From: Acinetobacter gerneri DSM 14967 = CIP 107464 = MTCC 9824
GTDB taxonomy: Bacteria; Pseudomonadota; Gammaproteobacteria; Pseudomonadales; Moraxellaceae
Assembly (NCBI RefSeq): GCF_000368565.1
Contig: NZ_KB849542.1
Coordinates: 486,222-550,221, forward strand
Length of the DNA stretch: 64,000 nt
Reading direction: 5' to 3'
The notes beneath the pieces were generated by a model, which saw only the letters and a list, made by a program, of their open reading frames with translations, made no database searches and was not told the DNA's origin. The translations under genes and the position numbers were made by a program. Shown piece after piece: positions 45,551 to 55,084 of the stretch; the first letter of the stretch is position 1; the number at the start of each line of letters is the position of its first letter.

Positions 45551-48190
45551 TTACGCGTTATATGAATAACTAAAGTCCGTCTCATTTACATCAATATCGA
45601 TTGAGCTGATCTTATTTTCAGTACCCATTCTCGATAAAATTTCTAAACTCAATTCTGGCAATATCGTATTGGTGATGATTGCATCAATCATTCGTCCACC
45701 AGACTCCAGTTCTGTGCAACGATCTACGATTAATTTTAAAACATCATCCGTATAATTCAGCTCGATTTCATGGTTCGCATAGATACGTTTCACCACTCGA
45801 TTTAACTGCAATTTGACGATTTCAGAGAGCATTGCATTTGATAATGGATAATATGGAATGGTTTGGATTCGCCCTAACAAAGCGGCAGGAAATACTTTAA
45901 GTAAAGGTTCTCTGAGTGCACCTTGCAAGCCTTCTACAGAAGGTTTTAAATCCTCATCTTGACATAAATCCATGATCAATTCGGAACCGACATTGGTTGT
46001 GAGAATAATCACGGTATTTTTAAAATCAATATAACGTCCTTCTCCATCTTCCATCCAGCCTTTATCAAAGACTTGGAAAAATATTTCATGGACATCTGGA
46101 TGTGCTTTTTCCACCTCATCCAGCAAAATAACGCTATAAGGTTTACGTCGCACAGCTTCGGTTAAAACACCGCCCTCACCATAACCCACATAACCCGGAG
46201 GAGCACCTTTTAATGTTGAAACTGTATGTGGTTCTTGATATTCACTCATATTGATCGTGATTAAATTATGTTCACCGCCATATAAAGTATCAGCAAGCGT
46301 CAGCGCGGTTTCAGTTTTACCAACACCCGATGGACCTGCCAACATAAACACACCGATCGGTTTATTTGGATCATCGAGTAATGCTCTTGATGTTCTTACG
46401 CGTTTACTGATCGCTTCAATACCATGATTCTGACCAATCACGCGCTGATTAAGGACTTCTGCGAGATTTAATACACGTTGAACTTCATCACCCAGCATTT
46501 TCCCGATCGGAATACCGGTCCAATCAGCAACAACTTGCGCCACCAACTCCGAATCAACCACAGGGAAAACCAAAGCATTTTCTTGTTGTAATTGGCGTAA
46601 TTCGGTTAAAAGTTGCGTTTGCTGCTGTTTTAATTGTTCAGTTTCTTCTGGGCTACGTTGCTGAGCCAGTTCAGTTGTTGAGTTTAATTTCTCACGCACT
46701 TCAATCAATTGATCAACTAATTTGCTTTCATTTTCATATTGCTGTTCGATCTGATTTTTTTCAGATTCAAACAATGCAATTTGTTCTTCAATTTTTTCAA
46801 GCTGCTTTTTATTTAAGCTATAACCTAGATTTTGCTGTTTCAATAAATGTTGCTTTTCTACCTCAGCAGCATTTATCTTTTGCGTCAATTCAGTCAAACG
46901 AATGGGTAAAGCACTCAAGCTCACAGAAACTCGTGCACATGCAGTATCAAGTATGCCGATCGCCTTATCTGGTAACTGACGCGCAGGTATATAACGCTTA
47001 GACAATTTTACCGCAGCCACGATTGCTTCATCTAAAATTTGAACTTGGTGATGTTTCTCTAAACGTTCACTTAAAGCACGTAGCATCGCGCCTGCATCTT
47101 CTTCAGACGGTTCTGCAACTTGCACAGTTTGAAAACGTCTCGTTAATGCGGGATCTTTCTCAAAATATTTTTTATATTCTGCCCATGTTGTCGCACCAAT
47201 CGTTCTTAATTCACCACGTGCCAGTGCAGGTTTAAGTAAATTTGCTGCATCCCCTGTCCCAGCCGCACCACCCGCACCAATTAATGTATGAATTTCATCA
47301 ATAAATAAAATAATCGGTTTAGGGCTTTCATTGACTTCTTTGATAATCGATTTAAGACGATTTTCAAATTCACCAGTCACGCTTGCACCTGCTTTTAAAG
47401 CACCGATATCGAGTAAAAATATTTCAACATCTTGCAGTGCTGGTGGCACATTTCCTTCAGCGATTTGTATAGCCAAACCTTCAACAACTGCCGTTTTACC
47501 GACACCTGCTTCACCTGTCAAAAGTGGATTGTTCTGTCTTTTACGCAACAATATATTGATCATTTGGCGGATTTCATCGTCACGCGCCGTCACAGGATCC
47601 AACTTCCCATCTCGGGCTTGTTGAGTCAGATGTGTACCATATTTATGCAGCGATGTTTGCCCCTGAGCAGCATCACCAGTTGCATTTGGATCAACACTAA
47701 TACTTTCTTTTTGCTCAAATGATTCACTGCAAATTTTATTAAATTCGGCTTCCAAAAGTTCAGGATTTATTTTTGCAAATTCATCTGAAATATTTAACAA
47801 ATGACGACGATAATGATTTGATTTCAATAAGGTATAGATCAAATAACCACTACGAATATTTGCTTTTGAAAATTTTAAAGAGCTGTATAACCATGCTTCT
47901 TCAATCAGCTGAATGATATCTTCCGAAAAGTCATTTACAGAACTATGCCCAGCTTTTAATTGATTCAGCTGTGTTTCTATTTCTTTTAAAATTTTGCTGT
48001 GATCTAACTGAAAATATTTTTCAATAAAAAATAAATCATTATTTTCTTGCTGTTCTAACTGAAATATCCAATGAATGATTTCGACATAACGATTTTCACG
48101 TAATTTTGCGAAGAAGAAGGCATTCTCTAAACTTTTATAAAGTGTTTTATTTAACTTGGCGAACAATGCCGAACGGCTAACATCTGACAT
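45551..48190 (-). CDS. clpV: T6SS ATPase ClpV (TssH)
   Basis: 879-residue AAA+ ATPase that disassembles the contracted TssBC sheath. Order: ClpV N-domain (1-160), first AAA module with Walker A GEAGVGKTAVVEG and Walker B LFIDEIHTLIG, coiled-coil arm (about 410-540), second AAA module with Walker A GPSGVGKTETALT and Walker B LLDEVEKAHPD, and the small C-terminal domain. Last gene of the cluster, 18 bp after tssG. TagJ is encoded in the same operon, a combination known from HSI-I-like systems. Confidence 0.93.
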   Translation of the reverse strand: MSDVSRSALFAKLNKTLYKSLENAFFFAKLRENRYVEIIHWIFQLEQQENNDLFFIEKYFQLDHSKILKEIETQLNQLKAGHSSVNDFSEDIIQLIEEAWLYSSLKFSKANIRSGYLIYTLLKSNHYRRHLLNISDEFAKINPELLEAEFNKICSESFEQKESISVDPNATGDAAQGQTSLHKYGTHLTQQARDGKLDPVTARDDEIRQMINILLRKRQNNPLLTGEAGVGKTAVVEGLAIQIAEGNVPPALQDVEIFLLDIGALKAGASVTGEFENRLKSIIKEVNESPKPIILFIDEIHTLIGAGGAAGTGDAANLLKPALARGELRTIGATTWAEYKKYFEKDPALTRRFQTVQVAEPSEEDAGAMLRALSERLEKHHQVQILDEAIVAAVKLSKRYIPARQLPDKAIGILDTACARVSVSLSALPIRLTELTQKINAAEVEKQHLLKQQNLGYSLNKKQLEKIEEQIALFESEKNQIEQQYENESKLVDQLIEVREKLNSTTELAQQRSPEETEQLKQQQTQLLTELRQLQQENALVFPVVDSELVAQVVADWTGIPIGKMLGDEVQRVLNLAEVLNQRVIGQNHGIEAISKRVRTSRALLDDPNKPIGVFMLAGPSGVGKTETALTLADTLYGGEHNLITINMSEYQEPHTVSTLKGAPPGYVGYGEGGVLTEAVRRKPYSVILLDEVEKAHPDVHEIFFQVFDKGWMEDGEGRYIDFKNTVIILTTNVGSELIMDLCQDEDLKPSVEGLQGALREPLLKVFPAALLGRIQTIPYYPLSNAMLSEIVKLQLNRVVKRIYANHEIELNYTDDVLKLIVDRCTELESGGRMIDAIITNTILPELSLEILSRMGTENKISSIDIDVNETDFSYSYNA

Positions 48191-48208
48191 TATGAATATC
48201 CTCTCATT

Positions 48209-49195
48209 TTAATATTGTATGATGACTTTAGGGTTATGTTTTGGCGTACCAATCCAAGATGTAAAACCGAGTGCTAAACCTTCACCAAGTTTTTGCCGGG
48301 CAATCTTTTTCTTATCTACGATATATTCAGCATCCCACTGATATTGGTGCCGAGTGTAATGATCGAGCCAAGAAATCAGTTTTTTGGCATTTTCAGAACC
48401 ACGTAAAAATTTTAAATACTTCGTCGGTGCTATCGGCCCAATCACCACGCGAAACTTTTGTGTTGCATCAAAGATCTTATCGCCAAGCAAAATTCCCTGA
48501 CCCAATCGAACTTTTTTTGTATTTGAAAGATGTGTGCTAAATTCGCTTGCATCTACCCATTGACCAATATTTTCTTTAATTTCCACAGGTGTATTAAAAT
48601 AATTTTCTAGTAAAATTTTAATATTGGCACTCGGCATATTTTGATTTAACAACAAATTTGCATAGTGAAATTTTGAATAATGTGCAACATCTGGTTGGAT
48701 GTGTTGCTGATTTGCCAAACCAACTAAACTTGCAATAAAACGACTAAAATGCCAGTCATCACGCCCTTCTAAAGAGATAATATCTTGGGCATCACGCCAT
48801 GATTTATAAAATAAAGCGATCAGTCTATTTTGGAAAATATCGACAAAATCATTGAATGTTTGATCTTTTTGATGCAGTTTTCTTTCGTAAATTTGTTCAC
48901 TGATATGAATCGGTAATGCGCCATTGGGACCAAACACCCCAAAGCCTTTAATATTTACTTTGAGATATTTATCTTTTAAAACCAAAGCATGAATTTGTTT
49001 ATCTTGAAATGCCAAAAAAGCAGACTGCCCAAAACGCACTTTGCTGGCATGAAAACTTTTTTCATCCCCGATTTTGCTTTCCAAATCACACAAGCTTTCA
49101 AGTGATCTCAACAATGCAAATAGCTGCATTTGTCCTAAATAAACACTTTGGTTCACCTGTTTAAAGCTTGAAAAATCAGTTTCTAATTGATCCAT
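48209..49195 (-). CDS. tssG: T6SS baseplate protein TssG
   Basis: 328-residue baseplate wedge subunit (ImpH/VasB family). Typical segments: HASKVRFGQSAFLAFQ near residue 50, NGALPIHISEQIYER (about 90-105) and GIGPIAPTKYLKFLRG-like VVIGPIAPTKYLKF in the C-terminal half. It pairs with TssF and E. The gene lies 9 bp after tssF. Confidence 0.9.
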   Translation of the reverse strand: MDQLETDFSSFKQVNQSVYLGQMQLFALLRSLESLCDLESKIGDEKSFHASKVRFGQSAFLAFQDKQIHALVLKDKYLKVNIKGFGVFGPNGALPIHISEQIYERKLHQKDQTFNDFVDIFQNRLIALFYKSWRDAQDIISLEGRDDWHFSRFIASLVGLANQQHIQPDVAHYSKFHYANLLLNQNMPSANIKILLENYFNTPVEIKENIGQWVDASEFSTHLSNTKKVRLGQGILLGDKIFDATQKFRVVIGPIAPTKYLKFLRGSENAKKLISWLDHYTRHQYQWDAEYIVDKKKIARQKLGEGLALGFTSWIGTPKHNPKVIIQY

Positions 49196-49204
49196 AACAC
49201 ATCC

Positions 49205-51076
49205 TTAAAAACTGGTGAAATCAGCAATAACAGCATTATTTTTATTTTTTAAACAAATCTCGACAAAATGGTTAATCGGTGCAAATGATTTAAAATATTC
49301 CAACAATACACGCCCCCAAAGATAAGGGTGAACATGGCTCATCAGCATTTCATCGATAATAATTTCAAAGTTCAAACCACTTACCGCAGTTAAATGCTGT
49401 TCCACACGTTTAACTTTTCGCACATTTGTAGCTTTGATATTTTGAATGGCATTAATTTGCGTTCTAAATGAAACATTTGAAGTAATTTCATAAAAAATAT
49501 AAAGATTATTTTTGATTTGCTGTGTCAGTGCCTTACTATCACTTAAACTCAGCGGCACGAAATTGGAAGTCACCAAATTCATCAAACGCCACAAAGATGA
49601 GCTTTCAAAAGGTGCTGAAATCGGTTGGGTAAAACTAGTTTTACGTTTTAATTTACGAATTTTATAAGTATCGTTGGACATTTTTAGATCTTTATCCAAA
49701 GTCCAACTGATTTCACTTGGCAGTGAACGATTACTACACCATGCCGATACTGAAAGTTGATTGAGATCATCTTCCACGATTGATTTTAATTGATTGGTCA
49801 GCAAGACATAGCATTCACTGCCTTTATATGAATTCTTTTTAGAAGACATTTGCGACTGCTGATGCGTCTCTGAAAAAAAGCCATAACTCGAATCATCAAA
49901 ATGGTCGGTATCATTATCTAACTTATAGATTGGCTCAAAAACTTTTACCTTGTGATTTAGTTTGCTATAACCTTCAATTCGATCAATCTGTAAAACTTCA
50001 AAATCAATCGGACGAAGTTTATCCATGACCACATGCTGTTCATTTTTAAATTGATCGACAATAATTCGCGCACGTTTTTTAAATGCATTATTAATAATCA
50101 TACAATTTAGATTTAAAGCATCTTCATCTAAAAAACGATCTAATAAATCAGAAGTATCATTGAAGACATAACTAAATTTTATAATCAAAGGATTTACGAT
50201 ACTATGATCAGTATCATTTATCACGATAGCATCTTTATTTTTCTTGAAAATATCTTGAAATAAACTCGATAAATTTTTAATTTTAAAAAATAAATATTTC
50301 TCAGGCAGTATCGCATATTCTAAAATATGCTTGAGATGATTTGAACTGCGTTGATTATAAAAAGTCAGATATTCATCAAAACCAACAAAATTAAGCTCAG
50401 GTTTAAACTGATAATTCCAAGCATCAAGCCCTTCTATTTCTGCACGAATAAACTCTGTTTTTTCGGCGAGAAAATACATCAACTCTGAACTCACTTTTAA
50501 ATCTGAAGCATTGATATGCCAACGCATTTCATCATAATTTAACTTATCAAATGAAAATCCCGCAGGTATATGTAAATTGAAATTTAAAACAGACTTTGAT
50601 TTCTTGTTGTTTAATTTATTGGAAAGAATATGTGAAACTTCATGGCTATAACTTAACTTTTCAATATTAAATGGCACGATTTGTAAACCATTACATAAAG
50701 AAAATTCACAGGTGGCTGAACCTTTTGCATGATCAAAAGTAGATACTTGTGCAAGTCGAGGTATTTTAATGGTTTTATTTTGCTCAGAAAAAAACTCTAC
50801 GATTCCCGCACTAGGAATAGATTGCGTCAGTACTGGGTGAATCACTTTTAAAATATGCTGCACAAAATTGGGGTATTCTGCATCTATTTTTAAATTGACC
50901 CGTGCTGTCAAAAAGCTGACTGCTTCAATCAATCGTTCGACATAGGGATCTTCAATTTCTGGTGCAGCTAGACCTAAACGTGTTGCAGCTTTTGGATGTT
51001 CTTCCGCAAAAGCTTTAGAAGCATCACGGAAAAATTTTAATTCTTGATGATATTTATCTAAAAAGACCTTATCCAT
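49205..51076 (-). CDS. tssF: T6SS baseplate protein TssF
   Basis: 623-residue baseplate subunit (ImpG/VasA family). The N-terminus KYHQELKFFRDASKAFAEEH with PKAATRLGLAAPEIEDPYVE, and FLTARVNLKIDAEYPNFVQH, are the family signature. The C-terminal end LLEYFKSFAPINHFVEI is typical. It lies 9 bp after tssE, so the wedge subunits are co-expressed. Confidence 0.92.
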   Translation of the reverse strand: MDKVFLDKYHQELKFFRDASKAFAEEHPKAATRLGLAAPEIEDPYVERLIEAVSFLTARVNLKIDAEYPNFVQHILKVIHPVLTQSIPSAGIVEFFSEQNKTIKIPRLAQVSTFDHAKGSATCEFSLCNGLQIVPFNIEKLSYSHEVSHILSNKLNNKKSKSVLNFNLHIPAGFSFDKLNYDEMRWHINASDLKVSSELMYFLAEKTEFIRAEIEGLDAWNYQFKPELNFVGFDEYLTFYNQRSSNHLKHILEYAILPEKYLFFKIKNLSSLFQDIFKKNKDAIVINDTDHSIVNPLIIKFSYVFNDTSDLLDRFLDEDALNLNCMIINNAFKKRARIIVDQFKNEQHVVMDKLRPIDFEVLQIDRIEGYSKLNHKVKVFEPIYKLDNDTDHFDDSSYGFFSETHQQSQMSSKKNSYKGSECYVLLTNQLKSIVEDDLNQLSVSAWCSNRSLPSEISWTLDKDLKMSNDTYKIRKLKRKTSFTQPISAPFESSSLWRLMNLVTSNFVPLSLSDSKALTQQIKNNLYIFYEITSNVSFRTQINAIQNIKATNVRKVKRVEQHLTAVSGLNFEIIIDEMLMSHVHPYLWGRVLLEYFKSFAPINHFVEICLKNKNNAVIADFTSF

Positions 51077-51085
51077 GATTCCCCC

Positions 51086-51565
51086 TTAATTTGTTAATCT
51101 AAAGTTTCCAGTTTCTACATCTAAATGTGTTTGCAATATAAATCGTTCAGGGAATGGCGTTGATTTGATAAAACCTTTAATTTCTATATTCATCTGATTA
51201 TATTTAGCTTTTATATCAGTACCTAATATACATTTGACATCCAAACTTTCTGATAATATTCGTGGCTCAAAATACTGTATAGCCGACATAATATTTCTTT
51301 CTACCGCTGCCCAATCAATCTCAGAAACGTTTTTACCTGATATAGGCTTAATCCCAAAATTGATCACAGATGACTCATATTCTTGGGTTTCACTATCATC
51401 TTTGGAATAATAAAAACTCGATGTATTTAATAAGTAAAGTAAATCTCGGATAACCATATTTTTCATTTTCTGGTTATCTATTCCTAGTACAGCATCTTGA
51501 TGATTTTCTTCAATCAATCGATCAAAAATAGATGCTGTATTTTTTATATTCTGACGTTTAGACAT
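51086..51565 (-). CDS. tssE: T6SS baseplate protein TssE (gp25-like)
   Basis: 159-residue homologue of phage T4 gp25. The core gp25 EPR motif appears as YFEPRILSESLDVKCI, with the preceding SSVINFGIKPISG. The protein starts sheath assembly on the baseplate. 13 bp downstream of tagJ. Confidence 0.88.
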   Translation of the reverse strand: MSKRQNIKNTASIFDRLIEENHQDAVLGIDNQKMKNMVIRDLLYLLNTSSFYYSKDDSETQEYESSVINFGIKPISGKNVSEIDWAAVERNIMSAIQYFEPRILSESLDVKCILGTDIKAKYNQMNIEIKGFIKSTPFPERFILQTHLDVETGNFRLTN

Positions 51566-51578
51566 ATTTAATATATCG

Positions 51579-52346
51579 TTAAAGTGCTTTTATACTTTCA
51601 ATATCCAATATTGAGATATCGATATCACCATTTGAAAATGTTTTTTGACCGATGCCTATTTCTAACTCACCCACTTCAGTCCACTTGGTTAAGGCTGAAT
51701 ATTTGCATTGATCATCTAGCTCTAGCTTGTCAGTAAATGGATAACGTACTGGGAAAAAACAGGCCAGATGTCGCTGATTTTTTAACAAAACTTCGCCACG
51801 TCGCCAGATAAGATCAGTCAAAAACTCAGTCTTTTTAAATTTCACTTCTTGGATATCATTGATATCAATCCAAAAATATTGATTTTGTTCAAAGACTTCT
51901 AAAACAAATGCTGTACGGCAATCGGTATCTAGGAATTGACTTGTGGTTTCTTGCTGATCGTTACTTGTGATTGATAATGTATCCAGAGATTCACATTTTT
52001 CAAAAAACAATGCAGAAAGCTTTTCGGTATCTTGTGCCAGATATGCTGCAAGTAAATCATGCTGTGAACTTGAGTCTACGGCAGTTTTTCCCCAATAGTT
52101 TGGAGCATCAATCTGTCCTTTAAACACTTGCTCACGAATGATTTCGCATTCGATATTTCCTAAAAATAATGCTTTGGTTTGATTATCATTTGGATTCAGT
52201 TTAATAAATTGTTGCGCTATTTTTAAAGCACGATCCCACTGTCCATCAATACAATAAAGTTGTAATAACTCCAATCGTAAATTATGGTTTAAAGGTTGAT
52301 TTCTAATTAAATCAGTTGTTTGTTGGATTTTATCTTCTAATGACAT
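51579..52346 (-). CDS. tagJ: ImpE/TagJ-type T6SS accessory protein
   Basis: 255-residue ImpE/SciE-family protein, called TagJ in Pseudomonas HSI-I, where it binds ClpV and TssB helices. The N-terminal TPR-like region (LRLELLQLYCIDGQWDRALK) is followed by the conserved C-terminal domain (YFWIDINDIQEVKF, LLKNQRHLACFFPVRYP). Position between hcp and tssE equals PA0086 in HSI-I. Not present in all T6SS types, so it helps classify this cluster. Confidence 0.85.
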   Translation of the reverse strand: MSLEDKIQQTTDLIRNQPLNHNLRLELLQLYCIDGQWDRALKIAQQFIKLNPNDNQTKALFLGNIECEIIREQVFKGQIDAPNYWGKTAVDSSSQHDLLAAYLAQDTEKLSALFFEKCESLDTLSITSNDQQETTSQFLDTDCRTAFVLEVFEQNQYFWIDINDIQEVKFKKTEFLTDLIWRRGEVLLKNQRHLACFFPVRYPFTDKLELDDQCKYSALTKWTEVGELEIGIGQKTFSNGDIDISILDIESIKAL

Positions 52347-52364
52347 AGTGTTCTTATAATGAAA

Positions 52365-52396
52365 AACTTAGCGTAGTGATCTACGCTAAGTTTTTT
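52365..52396 (-). terminator. Hairpin with T-tail between hcp and tagJ
   Basis: Perfect 12-bp stem AACTTAGCGTAG (52365-52376) and CTACGCTAAGTT (52381-52392) with a 4-nt loop. T-runs flank both sides. It sits right after hcp, in the 60-bp gap before tagJ, and probably lets most transcripts stop after hcp so that Hcp is made in excess. Confidence 0.82.
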
Positions 52397-52406
52397 GAAG
52401 TTAATA

Positions 52407-52892
52407 TTAACCAGTAGACTTATTAAGTTTAATATCGTAAGCCATTTGGGTTTCAGGACCACGTCCACCACGCTCTGTTTGTTCCCAATATTGGTTTTTA
52501 ACTTTCACTGCTTGGAATGAATAGTTAACAAACAAGACTTCGTTGGTTTTAGAACCTTCAAACTCAACACCAGTCACAATTACATCTTCTAATGTAATAC
52601 GTGAATATTCAATTTGTTCACCACCAGCTTTACATACTGAAATTTCTAATTTCGGTATATGACGACCAATTGCACTGTGTTTTAAAATAATTGGTGCTGC
52701 TTTATCAATCGCTGCAGTGACTTGTAGATCCTGGAAATTAACTTTACCTGCACCACCACCACCGCCACTTGTTAAAGTCGCTGGTTGGCTTGCGCCCCAA
52801 GTAAAATCTTGAACATCAATCCACTCTTTATGATTCGAGTCTTTTGATTCTCCATTAATTCCATCAATTTTTAAAAAAATATCAATAGCCAT
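52407..52892 (-). CDS. hcp: T6SS tube protein Hcp (TssD)
   Basis: 161-residue tube subunit. It resembles P. aeruginosa Hcp1: MAIDIFLKIDGINGESKD, the Gly-rich loop TSGGGGGAGKVNFQDL and the AGGEQIEYSRITLEDVIVTG strand. It forms hexameric rings that are expelled with effectors. A 161-bp AT-rich gap upstream (52893-53053) is the largest in the T6SS block and likely holds an own promoter. Confidence 0.93.
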   Translation of the reverse strand: MAIDIFLKIDGINGESKDSNHKEWIDVQDFTWGASQPATLTSGGGGGAGKVNFQDLQVTAAIDKAAPIILKHSAIGRHIPKLEISVCKAGGEQIEYSRITLEDVIVTGVEFEGSKTNEVLFVNYSFQAVKVKNQYWEQTERGGRGPETQMAYDIKLNKSTG

Positions 52893-53053
52893 ATTAGTGC
52901 CTTATATTCATTCAAGTTTTGTATTTGTACAACTGTTTATAATTTAAAATAATTAATACCAATTGTTAAAATTGCTTATTAATTACTCTAGAAACGTATC
53001 ACAATTTAATCAAATCCAGCAAATTTAATCACATTTTCTATACAGAAAAATGA

Positions 53054-54538
53054 CTATTCCGCCTTCAGCGAAGGTAATTTTGAAACTAAACGTAAAGAAA
53101 CAGTCAAGCCTTCTAATTGGTAATGTGGGCGTAAGAAGAACTTAGAGGTATAAAAACCAGGATTGTCTTCCACTTCTTCTACAATCACTTCTGCGGCTGC
53201 AAGTGGCTTTCTCGCTTTAGTTTCTTGAGATGAGTTCAATGGATCACCATCAACATAATTCATTAACCAATCATTCAACCAACGCTCCATTTCTTCACGT
53301 TCTCTAAATGAACCGATCTTGTCTCGTACGATACATTTCAAGTAATGTGCGAAACGACAGCAAGCAAATAGATACGGTAAACGTGCAGAAAGTTTGGCAT
53401 TTGCCGTTGCATCTGCATCATGGTATTCGGTTGGTTGTTGCAATGATTGCGCACCAATAAATGCCGCAAGATTCGAGTTTTTACGATAAATTAATGGCAT
53501 CAAACCGTTATTTGACAGTTCTGCTTCACGACGGTCACTGATCGCAATTTCTGTAGGGCATTTTAAGTCCACCCCACCATCATCCGTTTCAAAGGTATGT
53601 GTAGGCAACTCATCAACTATACCGCCTGATTCAACACCACGGATCGACGTACACCAGCCAAACTCATTAAATGAGCGATTAATGTTGACTGCCATCGCGT
53701 ATGCAGCGTTAACCCAAGAAAAATCTTCATGACCGTTGGTCACTTCTTCAAAGTTAAAATCATCGACTGGATTTTGTTTTGAGCTATACGGTAAACGCAC
53801 CATAAAACGTGGCAATGCCAAACCTAAATAACGTGCATCATCACTTTGGCGTAAGCTTCTCCATGCTGCATATTCAGTATTTTGGAAGATTTTTGTGATA
53901 TCACGTGGGTTTGATAACTCTTCCCAAGATTCCATTTGCATCAAACTTGGGTTAGCACCCGTGATAAATGGACAATGTGAAGAAGCTGAAATTTTCGCCA
54001 TTTCAGTTAAGATTTCAACATCTTGAGCGCCATGATCAAAATGATAATCGCCCACTAAACAGCCAAATGGTTCACCACCAAATTGCCCATATTCTTCTTC
54101 ATAGATTTTTTTGAAAATAGGGCTTTGATCCCACATCACACCTTTATATTTCTTTAAGTTTTTGCTGAGCTCTTTTTTGCTGAGTGGCATAAACTTAATT
54201 TTTAAAAGATGATTTGTTTCAGTATTATTCACCAAATAATGCAGACCTTGCCAAGCACTTTCTAGCTCTTTGAATTCTGCATTATGGATAATTTTATTGA
54301 TCTGATCTGAGAGTTTCTTATCAATTTCAGCGATGATCGCTTCAATGGTTTGATAAGTATCATTTGAATGCTGTACCACGCTTTGCAAAGCTTGGCGTGC
54401 CAAAGTTTTCACAGCATCTTGAACAGCAGATTCAGCTTGTTGAGATTTGGGCTTAAATTCTTTATTGATAAGCTGTTCAAATTCATTGCTTTGTAAAAGC
54501 TCAGTACTCTGCTGATTTTCTAATTGGGTAGATGACAT
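53054..54538 (-). CDS. tssC: T6SS sheath large subunit TssC
   Basis: 494-residue contractile sheath subunit (VipB/ImpC). Family segments: LESAWQGLHYLVNNTETN, EVNxx-like GGEPFGCLVGDYHFDHG, PFITGANPSLM, RFMVRLPYSSKQNPVDDFNF and SARLPYLFACCRFAHYLKCI. It starts 15 bp after tssB stop. C-terminal residues interact with ClpV-recognised TssB. Confidence 0.94.
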   Translation of the reverse strand: MSSTQLENQQSTELLQSNEFEQLINKEFKPKSQQAESAVQDAVKTLARQALQSVVQHSNDTYQTIEAIIAEIDKKLSDQINKIIHNAEFKELESAWQGLHYLVNNTETNHLLKIKFMPLSKKELSKNLKKYKGVMWDQSPIFKKIYEEEYGQFGGEPFGCLVGDYHFDHGAQDVEILTEMAKISASSHCPFITGANPSLMQMESWEELSNPRDITKIFQNTEYAAWRSLRQSDDARYLGLALPRFMVRLPYSSKQNPVDDFNFEEVTNGHEDFSWVNAAYAMAVNINRSFNEFGWCTSIRGVESGGIVDELPTHTFETDDGGVDLKCPTEIAISDRREAELSNNGLMPLIYRKNSNLAAFIGAQSLQQPTEYHDADATANAKLSARLPYLFACCRFAHYLKCIVRDKIGSFREREEMERWLNDWLMNYVDGDPLNSSQETKARKPLAAAEVIVEEVEDNPGFYTSKFFLRPHYQLEGLTVSLRLVSKLPSLKAE

Positions 54539-54553
54539 TAAGCTTATTCCTTT

Positions 54554-55066
54554 TTATTCCTTAGAGTCTTCTGCTTTCTTAGCGACACTTGCTAAAGACT
54601 TCAACATATCGTTATCTGACAATACTTTACTAATCAGCTCTTCTGCGCCAGTTTTACCATCCATATAAGACAGTAAATTTGACAACTCAGTACGGGCATC
54701 CAAAAGTTCTTTTAATGGTTCTACTTTTTGCGCAATACGATTTGGCGAAAAGTCTTCCATGCTTTCAAACTCTAAATCTACATTGAGGAAGCCTTCATTT
54801 GTGAGTGTGTTTTCTACATTGAATGCGGCACGTGGCTTAATTGATTTGATACGATCATCAAAATTATCCACGTCAATTTCCATAAATGTACGATCATTGA
54901 TATTTGGAAGCTCTACTTTGGATTTACCAGCCAAATCAGAGAAAACCCCCATCACAAATGGTAGTTCTACTTTTTTTTCCACACCATAAATTTCAACATC
55001 ATATTCAATTTGAACACGTGGTGAACGGTTGCGGGCGATGAATTTTTGTCCAGAATTTTTGCTCAT
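54554..55066 (-). CDS. tssB: T6SS sheath small subunit TssB
   Basis: 170-residue sheath subunit (VipA/ImpB). Signature: RSPRVQIEYDVEIYGVEKKV, ELPFVMGVFSDLAGKSKVEL and FMEIDVDNFDDRIKSIKPR. The C-terminal helix contains the site expected to be bound by ClpV. Only 18 bp from tssA. Confidence 0.94.
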   Translation of the reverse strand: MSKNSGQKFIARNRSPRVQIEYDVEIYGVEKKVELPFVMGVFSDLAGKSKVELPNINDRTFMEIDVDNFDDRIKSIKPRAAFNVENTLTNEGFLNVDLEFESMEDFSPNRIAQKVEPLKELLDARTELSNLLSYMDGKTGAEELISKVLSDNDMLKSLASVAKKAEDSKE

Positions 55067-55084
55067 ATCACACCTTTATTCAAT

